From contig OZ020309.1 in NCBI GenBank assembly GCA_963971305.1, positions 14,563,001 to 14,627,000 of the forward strand: a DNA stretch of 64,000 bases, in the 5' to 3' direction. The notes under the pieces are model-generated. The model was not told the origin of the DNA, did no database searches, and worked only from the letters and a program-made list of their open reading frames with translations. The translations under genes were made by a program, and so were the position numbers. Shown in pieces: positions 30,126-42,521 of the stretch. This DNA comes from Arcuatula senhousia. Taxonomy: Eukaryota > Mollusca > Bivalvia > Mytilida > Mytilidae. The stretch's first letter is position 1; every line of letters starts with the position of its first letter.

Positions 30126-31269
30126 TGGACCCGAACCTATGCAAGTCATAGCCGAAAAATACATACCCAAGTTATAATTATACACAGATTCAATTACCAA
30201 ATCTTTGCGATGGAAATTGCTATATGAACCTATGAAACTAGAGCTATGCTACATGTAACTAACTTAATCAATTATGTTAATTTTCTAAATAAATTTAATT
30301 TATATTTCAAACCTGTATATGTTAAATTCTTTCGTGCGTGTTTGTAAACATGTATAATGAAAAATATTGCATTTTTTACAATTTTAAAGTTACATCCTTT
30401 AATCGTATTTGGGTTTATAATATCCGGAATACTAGGGTTGCACAATATATCCGTTCCGGATTTGACTCGTCATTTAGACGAGGTCATCAGGGGCCACGGG
30501 GAGGAAAAACGACGTCATTAGACATGGGACAAAGGGAACGGCATTTTCTATCAACGATTCTTCTGTAATTATTCAACATATAGGGTAAAAATCATTTGCA
30601 ACTGACAAATAAACCAACCATCAACATTTCCAACCAATAAAAAATCAATCTTGAACAGAAATAAAGAAATTACTTTCTTCGTCCATTAGCATGTTGGAAC
30701 CAGTTTTTTTTTACCAGTTCCTCCTCTTTTGGCTAAATTAGTGAGCAATCCCGCAAATGCGCAACGCGTGTATTAACTGTATTCTACAACGTCGTATGGC
30801 AAGCCAATGTGGATTTTATTCCCTATTGAGCAACATGCGGTTAAATATTTATTGTTATTACATAGATGCATATGAAATACCGATTTTTCCCAGTGAAATA
30901 AAATCTGGTAAATTCACAGTGTGAAATAACAAAAAATATTTTCACTCTTGCGTCCTTTCCGGTCAAACTCAATTATGACGTCGTGAATTGTATTGCGTTG
31001 TCGGCATGACTCCTGCTGTCTAAATTCATACGCCATTCAAATTTTATTAAAAACTATTAAATAGCGGCTTTTCATCTATGTAATAAATACGATAATCAAT
31101 TAGGTCTCATGATTAACCAAAATATGATCACTCGTGCGGGAACGCACCGAGATTTAACTCGTGCACGGAACAAGTTCCGCGCACTCGTATAGATCTGTGT
31201 GCGTTCATCGACTCGTAATAATATTTTGGTTATTCACTCGACCCAATTAATTATCCTATAAAGATCAAT
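30126..31269. other. unannotated sequence
   Basis: No gene seen. 30786-30830 has a loosely similar inverted counterpart at 40241-40290 (TTGGCTTGCCATA). Confidence 0.45.
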
Positions 31270-31342
31270 CCCTCTCCAGCTAGCAGTTTGCGAGCGTGGC
31301 CTTTGCAGCGACCCCCATTGAGCCTACTCTTATCGAACTCCA
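31270..31342 (-). repeat. SINE body fragment
   Basis: Similar to 16291-16360 of the SINE at 16215-16588 (CCTCTCCAGCTAGCAGTTTG in both). Neither head nor tail is present. Just downstream (31350-31430) CTCCCG recurs about six times. Confidence 0.7.
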
Positions 31343-31435
31343 TACATGTGATTCTCCCGCCGGGAGACAAAATCTCCCGACTTTTTTATCCATCTCCCGT
31401 TCTCCCGACTTTTTGTGTAATCTCCCGCTTTTTCA

Positions 31436-32568
31436 AGACATGACAAAATTTAGTTTGAAGAAGAATTCGATTCTGATTTTAGAAATTACATCCAAAATAA
31501 TTGGAAAAGATTTTTAGATGATTGTTTCATTTTATGGACAAAAGATGAGGAAATGCTTAGAAAATTTCATATCTTATTAAATAGTATTAATCCAGATCTG
31601 TCATTTACCATAGAAAAAGACACAGTCAAAATATCTTTTTTTAGACGTACTTGTGGAACTAAAAGAGGGAGAAATTTCAACCGACATTTTTTTATAAACC
31701 AACAGATACCAAACAATATCTCACGTATAGTTCATGTCATCCGAAACATACCAAAAACAGTATTCCATACAACCTGGCGAGAATTTGTTCCATAGTTTCA
31801 AATAAGGAAAATCGCGAAAAAAGACTTTCAGAATTACAAGAATATCTGATACAAAGAGGATATCCAACAAACGTTATAACCGTAGGAATTCAAAAAGCAA
31901 AAAATATCCCGGAATCGGAATTACGGCAGAGAATAAACGAATCAGAACATTTAGACGTTATCCCGTATGTCTCAACATTTAATCCAAAGAACCCGGAAAT
32001 ATTTAGGATAATTTATGACAACAGTTCGATTCTCAAAAATGATGCCCGAATGAAAAGAGTTTTGACAAACAATCAATTCATCAAAAGCAAAAGACAAAGC
32101 AAAAATTTAAAGAAACTTTTAACTAGATCGAAATACGAGGAAAGATATATAGATGAAATTCAGTCCGTAATTAAATGCAATAGACCAAATTGCGGAACAT
32201 GTCCGTATTTACAAGAAACAAATATTTTCAACTTTAAAGATGGAAAAACATTTGAAATAAAATCACACATAACCTGTGCTTCTAAAGCAGTAATATATGT
32301 CATAACATGTAACGGATGCAAAGAAAACTACATAGGACAAACCGGGGATTTGCGTAAAAGAGTTACCGTCCACAGACAACAAATAAGAGAAACGAAATAT
32401 AGTATGATTCCCCTCAGTGGACATATAAGATCTTGTGCAAAAAATACAAATCCTATTTTCTTTATTTGTCCGATCTACAAATTTTACGGGGATACTACAG
32501 AAACGGAAAGATTAATAAAAGAGAAACATTTCATTAAAATATTCCACCCTAAATTAAATGCACTTTAG
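31436..32568 (+). pseudogene. Penelope-like element: RT end plus GIY-YIG nuclease
   Basis: 5'-truncated PLE. The frame starting near 31440 has 'RFLDDCFILW' at about 31508-31537, the catalytic motif of Penelope RTs. A 1-nt slip in the T7 run at about 31636-31642 moves the reading into the frame that then stays open to 32568. That frame holds the RT thumb/linker, a CNRPNCGTC cysteine motif typical of PLEs and a GIY-YIG endonuclease ('VIYVITCNGC..NYIGQTGDLRKR', about 32290-32370, with downstream H and E residues). The nuclease nicks the target for insertion. ATG 32050 opens a 172-codon piece, but the true frame runs from upstream. Missing the RT N-terminal half, so not autonomous. Confidence 0.85.
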
Positions 32569-32624
32569 CGTCACAATCAACAATAGCCACTTGACGACGA
32601 CGTCACCGTTAGCAACATTTAGTA

Positions 32625-32664
32625 CATTTTCCCTGATGATAGGATTGAAACCGGTTGGAAAATG
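32625..32664 (+). ncRNA. hammerhead-like motif, 3' of PLE
   Basis: Stem I CATTTTCC (32625-32632) pairs perfectly with GGAAAATG (32657-32664). Between them lie CTGATGA (32633-32639), a short TAGGATT in place of stem II, GAAA (32647-32650) and ACCGGT-T giving a self-complementary stem III and a UH cleavage site. PLEs are known to carry hammerheads in their terminal repeats. Stem II is weak here (one A-U pair), so activity may be low. Confidence 0.65.
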
Positions 32665-32920
32665 ACAATTTAAGTTTATTTGTAACATGTGTCTTTTATA
32701 TATATATGATTAGAATGAATAATATAATTCATCCAAGAGGCGTTGTTTAACTTATTTTTCGATGTATTTTATATTATATATTATTTTATATGATTACTTA
32801 TTTGTGATTGTAATAATTTACACCAAACAAGTTTTAAATAAGGTAACTAACCGTATAAATCAATGAAGTTCATTTTGAGAATGTTTATTTTTATTGTTTT
32901 AAAAGTAATATTTATAATTC
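32665..32920. other. PLE 3' flank, no gene
   Basis: AT-rich sequence between the PLE ribozyme motif and the inverted-repeat structure. Confidence 0.4.
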
Positions 32921-33119
32921 CGTGTACCTATAGCCAAAACCCGTGTTTCAGCTCCCAGAATCAAGCTAGCGAACAATACCTAGCGAACAAAAAAGCTAGC
33001 GAACAATACCCAGCGAACATTGTGCAAAAACAACATAGCAAACAATTTCCAGCGAACAGAAATAAAAAGTCCGCCAAACTGATATGTATGACGACCGAAA
33101 AACGAAGTAAGGCAAATGC

Positions 33120-33281
33120 TAGACTTGTTACAAGTCCCTTTCTAATTATAATTAATTTTCAATTTCAAAATTATATTAAAGGGTCATTAAGTATCAAAGA
33201 GAAATGTGAGATATTTCTTATCAGTGGAATATAATATCTTAACTAAACATATCACATAGAGAGGGACTTGTAGCAAGTCTA
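33120..33281. mobile_element. 162-bp MITE with 9-bp target duplication
   Basis: Inverted ends TAGACTTGTTACAAGTCCC and GGGACTTGTAGCAAGTCTA. GGCAAATGC flanks it on both sides (33111-33119, 33282-33290). The opposite arm near 39675 lacks it and shows the intact target (GGCAAGTGC on the other strand). A 9-bp duplication suggests a Mutator-like family. Confidence 0.85.
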
Positions 33282-33759
33282 GGCAAATGCGAACACAAAT
33301 GAAAATAGATATTCTATTTTGTAATTATCATGTATCATAATATACAAATAGTGAAAAACAAAGATGCGTTGATGTTTTACCAAGTTTATTACATAGACCA
33401 AGGACCACCTGACTGATTAAAAGCTATGATTAAATGAATACCCGTAAAAGTAGTTCGTTAAAAAACTTATTTCCTTAAAAACACTCCATTTAAATGTATC
33501 TTATATAATTTAATACAATACTAGCATTGCATGTGTCACGATAAGACTAAATTGTACAGACAATTTCATGCAAATATTGAAAAAATCACTTAAGAGAAAT
33601 ATATAAATGACCGAATTACTACACCAATATTTATACTAAAAAGGTACCTACTGGTATTTTTTATTTGCTAGATATACGAGGTTAACATGAAGCTTATCTA
33701 AGATACAAAGTATATACATGTATCAATAATAAGAAATGAGGGGGGGGTAACTTTGAGTA

Positions 33760-36700
33760 CCGATTGTGGACCTCTTATAGAGTATATAGAGGATACATGT
33801 AGCTATTTATATGCAAAAGTTACATGTATCCTCTTTATACCCTATAAGTTGCTAACGGGGTATATCTCTGGGAGGTCTACAATCGGTACTCAAAGTTATT
33901 TATTTTCCTATTAAACTTATATATATTTGATGAAGGACTTATCTTTGAGAGCTTGTGAAATTTTTAAAAGTGTAGATTTAGTAATGGGATTTGGCATATG
34001 AACAGCTACATGTATCTTCTATATACCCTATAAGTGGCTAAGGGTGTATATCTCTGGGAGGTCCACAATCGGTACTCAAAGTTACCCCCTCTTCCTATTA
34101 AACTTATATATTTTTGATGAAGGTCTTATCTATGGGAGCTTATGAAATGTTCAAAAGTGTAGATTTAGCAATGGGATTCGGCAGATGAATAGCTACATGT
34201 ATCCTCTATATACCCTATAAGTGGCTAACGGGGTATATCTCTGGGAGGTCCACAATCGGTACTCAAAGTTACCCCCCCTTTCCTATTAAACTTATATATA
34301 TTTGATAAAGGACTTATCTTTGAGAGCTTGTGAAATGTTCAAAAATGTAGATTTAGTAATGAGATTTGGCATATGAACAGCTACATGTATCCTATATATA
34401 CCCTATAAGTGGCTAACGGGGTATATCTCTGGGAGGTCCACAATTGGTACTCAAAGTTACCCCCCCCTTTTCAATTAAACTTATATATATATTTGATGAA
34501 GGACTTATCTTTGAGAGCTTGTGAAATGTTCAAAAGTGTAGATTTAGCAATGGGATTTGGCATATGAACAGCTACATGTATCTTCTATATACCCTATAAG
34601 TGGCTAACGGGGTATATCTCTGGGAGGTCCACAATCGGTACTCAAAGTTACCCCCCCCCTTTCCTTTTAAACATATATATTTGATGAAGGACTTATCTTT
34701 GAGAGCTTGTGAAATGTTCAAAAGTGTAGATTTAGTAATGGGATTTGGCATATGAACAGCTACATGTATCTTCTATATACCCTATAAGTGGCTATAGAGG
34801 TATATCTCTGGGAGGTCCGCAATCGGAACTCAAAGTTACCCCCCCCTTTCCTATTAAACTTATATATATTTGATGAAGGACTTATCTTTGAGAGCTTGTG
34901 AAATGTTCAAAAGTGTAGATTTAGTAATGGGATTTGTCATATGAACAGCTACATGTATCTTCTATACACCTGGAAAAAAGTTAAGCACCCCCATGACTTT
35001 TTAAAATCATACATTTTCATCACACTTTTTAACTATTAATTTACGGATAGTCTTTGTAAATTTGTATTGCAAACTAAAACATGCACTGTTAAGCACAATT
35101 TAACATGTTTATAACAAACAGAACGATTTTTTTAAGTTCATAAGATGACATGTAAAAAATGATGGCTTTTGTACATAAACATGGTCTTCGAAAAGTATGG
35201 TCCCCTGAAGCTCAAAACTTTTAATTAATTGTCAAATCGCACTTGAAAAGGTAAATCATAATCAAAAGATTGGAACTGTATCGTCAAAGAGTCAATTTCG
35301 AGTATGTTCACCTTTAGCACGAATGATTGGTGGAATCCTTGTTTTTTTTACTACCAGTTTGGTGTCTTATTTCCTAAAGAGTTATCTCCCGCTTTTCAAG
35401 GCAAAAATGTGCTTTTAACAGAAAGCAAACATCCTTCCAGTCCCATATTGAAATATTAAAACTGGCCATACTCATGAAAATTAAAAATTATTTCAAATCA
35501 TGGAAAACCACAAAAGTCTAGGGGTGCTTAACTTTTTTTCAGGTGTATATATACCCTGTAAGTGGCTAACGGGGTATATCTCTGGGAGGTCCGCAATCGG
35601 AACTCAAAGTTACCCCCCCCCCCTTTTCCTATTAAACTTATATATTTTTGATAAAGGACTTATCTTTGAGAGCTTGTGAAATGTTCAAAAGTGTAGATTT
35701 AGTAATGGAATTTGGCATATGAACAGCTACATGTATCTTCTATATACCCTATAAGTGGCTAACGGGGTATATTTCTGGAAGGTCCACAATCGGTACTCAA
35801 AGTTACCCCCCCTTCCTATAAACCTGATATATATTTGATGAAGGTCTTATCTTTGAGAGCTTGTGAAATGTTCGAAAGTGTAGATTTAGCAATGGGATTT
35901 GGCATATGAATAGCTACATGTATCCTCTATATACCCTATAAGTGGCTGACGGGGTATATCTCTGGGAGGTCCACAATCGGTACTCAAAGTTACCCCCCTT
36001 CCTATTAAACTTATATATATTTGATGAAGGTCTTATCTTTGAGAGCTTGTGAAATGTTCAAAAGTGTAGATTTAGCAATGAGATTTGGCATATGAATAGC
36101 TACATGTATGTTCTATATACCCTATAAGTGGCTAACGGAGTATATCTCTGGGAGGTCCACAATCGGTACTCAAAGTTACCCCCCCTTTCCTATTAAACTT
36201 ATATATATATTTGATGAAGGACTTATCTTTGAGAGCTTGTGAAATGTTCAAAAGTGTAGATTTAGCAATGGGATTTGGCATTTGAATAGCTACATGTATT
36301 TTCTATATACCCTATAAGTGGCTAACGGGGTATATCTCTGGGAGGTCCACAATCGGTACTCAAAGTTACCCCCCTTCCTATTAAACTTATATATATTTGA
36401 TGAAGGTCTTATCTTTGAGAGCTTGTGAAATGTTCAAAAGTGTAGATTTAGCAATGGGATTTGGCATATGAATAGCTACATGTATTTTCTATATACCCTA
36501 TAAGTGGCTAACGGGGTATATCTCTGGGAGGTCCACAATCGTTACTCAAAATTACCCCCCCCCCTTTCCTATTAAACTTATATATATCTGATGAAGGACT
36601 TATCTTTGAGAGCTTGTGAAATGTTCAAAATTGTAGATTTAGTAATGGGATTTGGCATATGAATAGCTACATGTATCTTCTATATACCCTATAAGTGGCT

Positions 36701-39200
36701 AACGGGGTATATCTCTGGGAGGTCCGCAATCGGAACTCAAAGTTACCCCCCCTTTCCTATTAAACTTATATATATTTGATGAAGGACTTATCTTTGAGAG
36801 CTTGTGAAATGTTCAAAAGTGTAGATTTAGTAATGGGATTTGGCATATGAACAGCTACATGTATTTTCTATATACCCTATAAGTGGCTAACGGGGTATAT
36901 CTCTGGGAGGTCCACAATTTGTACTCAAAGTTACCCCCCCTTCCTATTAAACTTATATATATTTGATGAAGGACTTATCTTTGAGAGCTTGTGAAATGTT
37001 CGAAAGTGTAGATTTAGCAATGGGATTTGGCATATGAACAGCTACATGTATCTTTTATATACCCTATAAGTGGCTAACGGGGTATATCTCTGGGAGGTCC
37101 GCAATCGGAACTCAAAGTTACCCCCCCCCCCCTTCCTATTAAACTTATATATATTTGATGAAGGTCTTATCTTTGAGAGCTTGTGAAATGTTCAAAAGTG
37201 TAGATTTAGTAATGGGATTTGGCATATGAACAGCTACATGTATCTTCTATATACCCTATAAGTGGCTAACGGGGTATATCTCTGGGAGGTCCACAATCGG
37301 TACTCAAAGTTACCCCCCCCCTTCCTATTAAACTTATATATATTTGATGAAGGTCTTATCTTTGAGAGCTTGTGAAATGTTCGAAAGTGTAGATTTAGCA
37401 ATGGGATTTGGCATATGAATAGCTACATGTATCCTCTATATATCCTATAAGTGGCTGACGGGGTATACCTCTGGAAAGTCCACAATCGGTACTCAAAGTT
37501 ACCCCCCTTCCTATTAAACTTATATATATTTGATGAAGGTCTTATCTTTGAGAGCTTGTGAAATGTTCAAAAGTGTAGATTTAGTAATGGGATTTGGCAT
37601 ATGAACAGCTACATGTATCTTCTATATACCCTATAAGTGGCTAACGGGGTATATCTCTGGGAGGTCCGCGGTCGGAACTCAAAGTTACCCCCCCTTTCCT
37701 ATTAAACTTATATATATTTGATGAAGGACTTATCTTTGAGAGCTTGTGAAATGTTCAAAAGTGTAGATTTAGTAATGGGATTTGGCATATGAACAGCTAC
37801 ATGTATCTTCTATATACCCTATAAGTGGCTAACGGGGTATATCTCTGGGAGGTCTGCAATCGGAACTCAAAGTTACCCCCCCCCCCTTTCCTATTAAACT
37901 TATATATATTTGATGAAGGTCTTATCTTTGAGAGCTTGTGAAATGTTCAAAAGTGTAGATTTAGCAATGGGATTTGGCATATGAATAGCTACATGTATCT
38001 TCTATATACCCTATAAGTGGCTAACGGGGTATATCTCTGGGAGGTCCGCAATCGGAACTCAAAGTTACCCCCCCCTTTCCTATTAAACTTATATATATTT
38101 GATGAAGGTCTTATCTTTGAGAGCTTGTGAAATGTTCAAAAGTGTAGATTTAGCAATGGGATTTGGCATATGAATAGCTACATGTATTTTCTATATACCC
38201 TATAAGTGGCTATAGGGGTATATCTCTGGGAGGTCCACAATCGGTACTCAAAGTTACCCCCCCTTTCCTATCAAACTTATATATATTTGATGAAGGACTT
38301 ATCTTTGAGAGCTTGTGAAATGTTCAAAAGTGTAGATTTAGTAATGGGATTTGGCATATGAACAGCTACATGTATCTTCTATATACCCTATAAGTGGCTA
38401 TAGGGGTATATCTCTGGGAGGTCCGCAATCGGAACTCAAAGTTACCCCCCCTTTCCTATTAAACTTATATATATTTGATGAAGGACTTATCTTTGAGAGC
38501 TTGTGAAATGTTCAAAAGTGTAGATTTAGCAATGGGATTTGGCATATGAATAGCTACATGTATCTTCTATATACCCTATAAGTGGCTAACGGGGTATATC
38601 TCTGGGAGGTCCACAATCGGTACTCAAAGTTACCCCCCTTTCCTATTAAACTTATATATATTTGATGAAGTACTTATCTTTGAGAGCTTGTGAAATGTTC
38701 AAAAGTGTAGATTTAGCAATGGGATTTGGCATATGAACAGCTACATGTATCTTCTATATACCCTATAAGTGGCTAACGGGGTATATCTCTGGGAGGTCCG
38801 CAATCGGAACTCAAAGTTACCCCCCTTTCCTATTAAACTTATATATATTTGATGAAGGACTTATCTTTGAGAGCTTGTGAAATGTTCAAAAGTGTAGATT
38901 TAGTAATGGGATTTGGCATATGAACAGCTACATGTATCTTCTATATACCCTATAAGTGGCTAACGGGGTATATTTCTGGGAGGTCCACAATCGGTACTCA
39001 AAGTTACCCCCCCCCCCTTTCCTATTAAACTTATATATATTTGATGAAGGTCTTATCTTTGAGAGCTTGTGAAATGTTCGAAAGTGTAGATTTAGCAATG
39101 GGATTTGGCATATGAATAGCTACATGTATCCTCTATATACCCTATAAGTGGCTGACGGGGTATATCTCTGGGAGGTCCACAATCGGTACTCAAAGTTACC
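33760..39200 (+). repeat. satellite array, ~25 units of ~188 bp
   Basis: The anchor TATATCTCTGGGAGGTC recurs every 186-191 bp (33861, 34047, 34234, 34422, 34613 and so on). Units carry a C-homopolymer of 5-13 bases, ACATGTATC and GGTACTCAAAGTTACC. Two alternating variants are visible (CACAATCGGTACTC versus GCAATCGGAACTC). A 579-bp transposon interrupts it. Not a CRISPR array: there are no unique spacers and the genome is eukaryotic. Confidence 0.95.
34967..35545. mobile_element. 579-bp mariner/Tc1-type element inside the satellite
   Basis: Inverted ends CACCTGGAAAAAAGTTAAGC and GCTTAACTTTTTTTCAGGTG, flanked by TA on both sides (34965-34966, 35546-35547). The end type and TA target are those of the Tc1/mariner superfamily. 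No transposase frame remains, so it is non-autonomous. Confidence 0.85.
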
Positions 39201-39861
39201 CCACCCCCCCCCCCTCATTTCTTATTATTCATACATGTATATACTTTGTATCTTAGATAAGCTTCATGTTAACCTCGTATAGCAAATAAAAAATACCAGT
39301 AGGTACCTCATTAGTATAAATTTTGGTGTAGTAATTCGGTCATTTATATATTTCCCTTAAGTGATTTATTCATTATTTGCATGAAATTGTCTGTACAATT
39401 TAGTCTTAACGTGACACATGCAATGCTAGTATTGTAATAAATTATATAAGATACATTTAGATGGAGTGTTTTTAAGGAACTAAGTTTTTTTAACGAACTA
39501 CTTTTTTGGACAACGAAGAGGTCCCTGTACGGGTTTTATTATTTATTTAATCATAGTTTTTAAGCAGTCAAGTGGTCCTTGGTCTATGTAATAAACTTGG
39601 TAAAACATCAACGCATCTTTATTTTTCACTATTTTGTTGATATTTACAAAATAGACTATTTTTCATTTGTGTTCGCACTTGCCTTATTTTGTTTTTCGGT
39701 CGTCATACATATCAGTTTGGCGGACTTTTTATTACTGTTCGCTGGAAATTGTTCGCTAGCTTGTTGTTGCACAATGTTCGCTGGGTATTGCTCGCTAGCT
39801 TTTTGTTCGCTAGATATTGTTCGCTGACTTGAGTCTAGTGTTTCAGCTAAAGGTACACACG

Positions 39862-42484
39862 TGTCATGATTCGGAGCCTACTGTCCACAGGTACACGCGT
39901 GTATTCGAAGCCATTGCCTTTTTTTAACAATTTCTATAGAAGGTTAATGCGTGTTACTTTTAGGCTCAGTTACTAGATACGATGATACCCGTGAGGTACT
40001 CATCACGGCTCTTCTAACGAACACACTCTCATAGGTAATGAAAAATATATTATGAAATATAAAGGAAACAAGAAAACTATATCTAAGAAGAAAAGACAAA
40101 ACATGACAAAGACATATCAGAGAAAGTAAATGCATTTATTTTATTAACATGTTATAAAATAAATATTGAGCTCAATACATGAATTATTAACATGTTATTA
40201 AATAATTATTAATTTCAACAAATAATTTACAACACGTTAATAAATAGGGAATAGTCCACTTTGGCTTGCCATAACGTCGCAATCAGTTTTGAAAGACAGA
40301 CGACAGAGGAAAACTTCAGCTTTTTTTTTCAAATCCACGACACTACATGCCTTTGGGTCCTTATTATGATTTAATTTGCCATAGCTTGGCGTCTGTCGAC
40401 CGTCCGTGGACTATTTAAGTACTTTTCCACATAAGCACCAGGCAGGGAGTGGCTCATTGATAATTTCCACTTTTAGATTTTGGGGAACAGATGCATTCAT
40501 TTTACCATAAAAACAAACCCATTACAGTTTTTACATTTTAAAATATAGTTGGCGACTAGATATATTTTGATGGTTATATAGGAAAAACATTATGGTGGGA
40601 TATTTTCCCATTCTTTTCACTGTACAATGTATCCAAATTTTGACTGGCAATATCTCAAAAGCCTAAGCTTGACCTAAAAATTTATTGAGCCAAAACAAAG
40701 TCTATTGGGTTTGCCATACCTAATTCTATACAAAAATTCTAAAAATTGTGTGTTTGTTATCGTTTAAGTATCTGCATTCATTCTAAGTAAAAACCCAAGT
40801 AAAAGTAGTACTTAAACATTTAAATCCTCTAAAACCATTTGGGTAGTCCAAGTGCTTCTAGTCAGACACCAAAGTTATGAAAATTTCCATTTTCAGATTC
40901 AGATTACACAAGACAGCACCCCTACAGCGCGACGGACGGACGGACGAAATGACCCGACTCCTAGACCTTCATCTATTTACAAAATGGGAAGGACTGATAA
41001 CACGTGTCACAATTCATTAATAAAGTCGCGCGTATACTGAGGCTGATGGATCATCCAGTACATAATTTAGGAGTAGATCTGGCTAAGTTAGTCATGTGCA
41101 TATCATTGATATCGATCAACATAAATGTGAGTATACTTGCTTAGAGGTACCCAAACATGTTCAAGTCCGGCTATTTTTTTTACATGCAAGATCATGAAGA
41201 TGTCATTGTGTCCTTCCTTTTTTCATAGTTAAAGTTTCTTCAAAATCAGTTAGCAGTGTGACAAAAAAGTTCGTATGGACGGACGGACGAACGGACAAAC
41301 AGTGAGTAAGGTAAAACATGATCGGGATGAAAAAAGGAAGTGGGGTGAAGACAAATGACATTTTAGCTTTTTTTTTTTAATAATACCAATATATAGAAAC
41401 AGCGACAATTAGCATAGTCAAAATAGCGACATTTACCTGTATACATTTTAGAAAATAAAACAAAGATAGAATAAGTGAAAAAGAAAAGAATTTACTGATT
41501 AATGTCCAATAGACAATAAACTTAACGTAAAAGTCCCAGACAAAAGTGAATAAACTACTAGTAAACAAGCAAAACATGAATGTAATTAAAGCTACAGTAA
41601 ATATAGTCATTAATACATGTAAATATATACAGTTTAAAAAAGTACTTTGATATTAAAGTTCGAACTTGCATAACATAAAATTCATATGCATGTTAGAGGC
41701 ATAATTTAGTTCAAAAGACACAAGTGGCTTATAATGCTTCCCATTTGCACATTTTAAAGATTAAGTAACGTTAACCTCTTTCTATGCCCATCTACGATCT
41801 AGTTTAGATCAAAAAGTTGGAAAAGTCCAGTAATTTGTGGAAAATACATTACTATAATTATATGCCCAAAAATGTGGACATATAGTGTTCGGGTTCGTTC
41901 GTCCGTCCGTTGCGAGATGGGGCATTATGTCTTTCGGGCGTATTCTAGTTTATTATAAATTGTCGTCTAATACGTATATTTCTTATCATAATGTCGCTGT
42001 ATTTATATATGATTTCAAGAAAAAACAATTAAATATGTCGCTTTTGTCCTTTCGAATCCCTATTGTTAGCCGAAAAACACGTCCACCTTCTTTCTTTCTT
42101 TCTTTTCGTTTTCCCTCCAATCTAGGAGCACTATGTTAATTCCAGGAATCATACAGTTAAAAGGTAAAAGTTAATCACAATAATACAGTTATAAAAACGT
42201 AAAACATAAAAGTTAATCCTCCACCGCCATTATAATATGAATACGCACACAATATATTCATATACAATGTTAGATTGCTTGTAGAATTACCAAACTGAAC
42301 AAATTTTGCGCGGCATGTATTTTGAACTTCGTCAACAAAACACAACTTTTGAAATTGGTGAAAATCCATGTATCTACAGAATACCACAATAAGTTAAGAG
42401 TTTAGAATTAAAAGCTGTTATTGTATTGCGAGTTCTAATATTTTTTTTGTGAATTGGGATCAAAGTAGTCGGTCACTACCATAT
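39862..42484. other. repeat-derived sequence, no genes
   Basis: Two near copies of GGTACACRCGTGT at 39852 and about 39891. GGACGGACGGAC-type tracts near 40925, 41275 and 41900 mark the ends of further tandem-repeat-type elements whose bodies I could not delimit. Short open frames here have no domain. Confidence 0.45.
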
Positions 42485-42521
42485 CATAGACCTGTATATT
42501 AAATTTATGTACAGGTCTATG
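42485..42521. repeat. 37-bp palindrome
   Basis: CATAGACCTGTATATTAAAT arm against ACAGGTCTATG; related to 28578-28621. Confidence 0.8.

Larger units (their letters stand above)
32921..39861. mobile_element. 6.9-kb long-inverted-repeat structure with internal satellite
   Basis: Left arm 32921 to about 33805 is the diverged reverse complement of about 39120-39861. Between them is a one-direction satellite array. Features shared by both arms include GCTAGCGAACA-type repeats, a CCAAGGACCAC/GTGGTCCTTGG block and AAGCTTATCTAAGATACAAAG next to the array. No transposase is seen. Foldback/Galileo-type elements have this build, but a simple inverted duplication around a satellite is also possible. Outer ends are approximate and no target duplication was found. 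Confidence 0.75.

Noticed and set aside
30466..30500. Further hammerhead on the minus strand (CTGATGA near 30487)
   Set aside because: The reverse complement has CTGATGA and a possible stem II, but no GAAA and no stem III or stem I partner.
33760..39200. CRISPR-like repeat array
   Set aside because: Units are contiguous ~188-bp satellites with no unique spacers, in a eukaryotic genome full of retrotransposons.
42517..42521. GTCTA as target duplication fixing the second LTR element's left end
   Set aside because: GTCTA also follows the 3' LTR (44918-44922), but at 42517 it is part of a palindrome found elsewhere, so the match may be chance.
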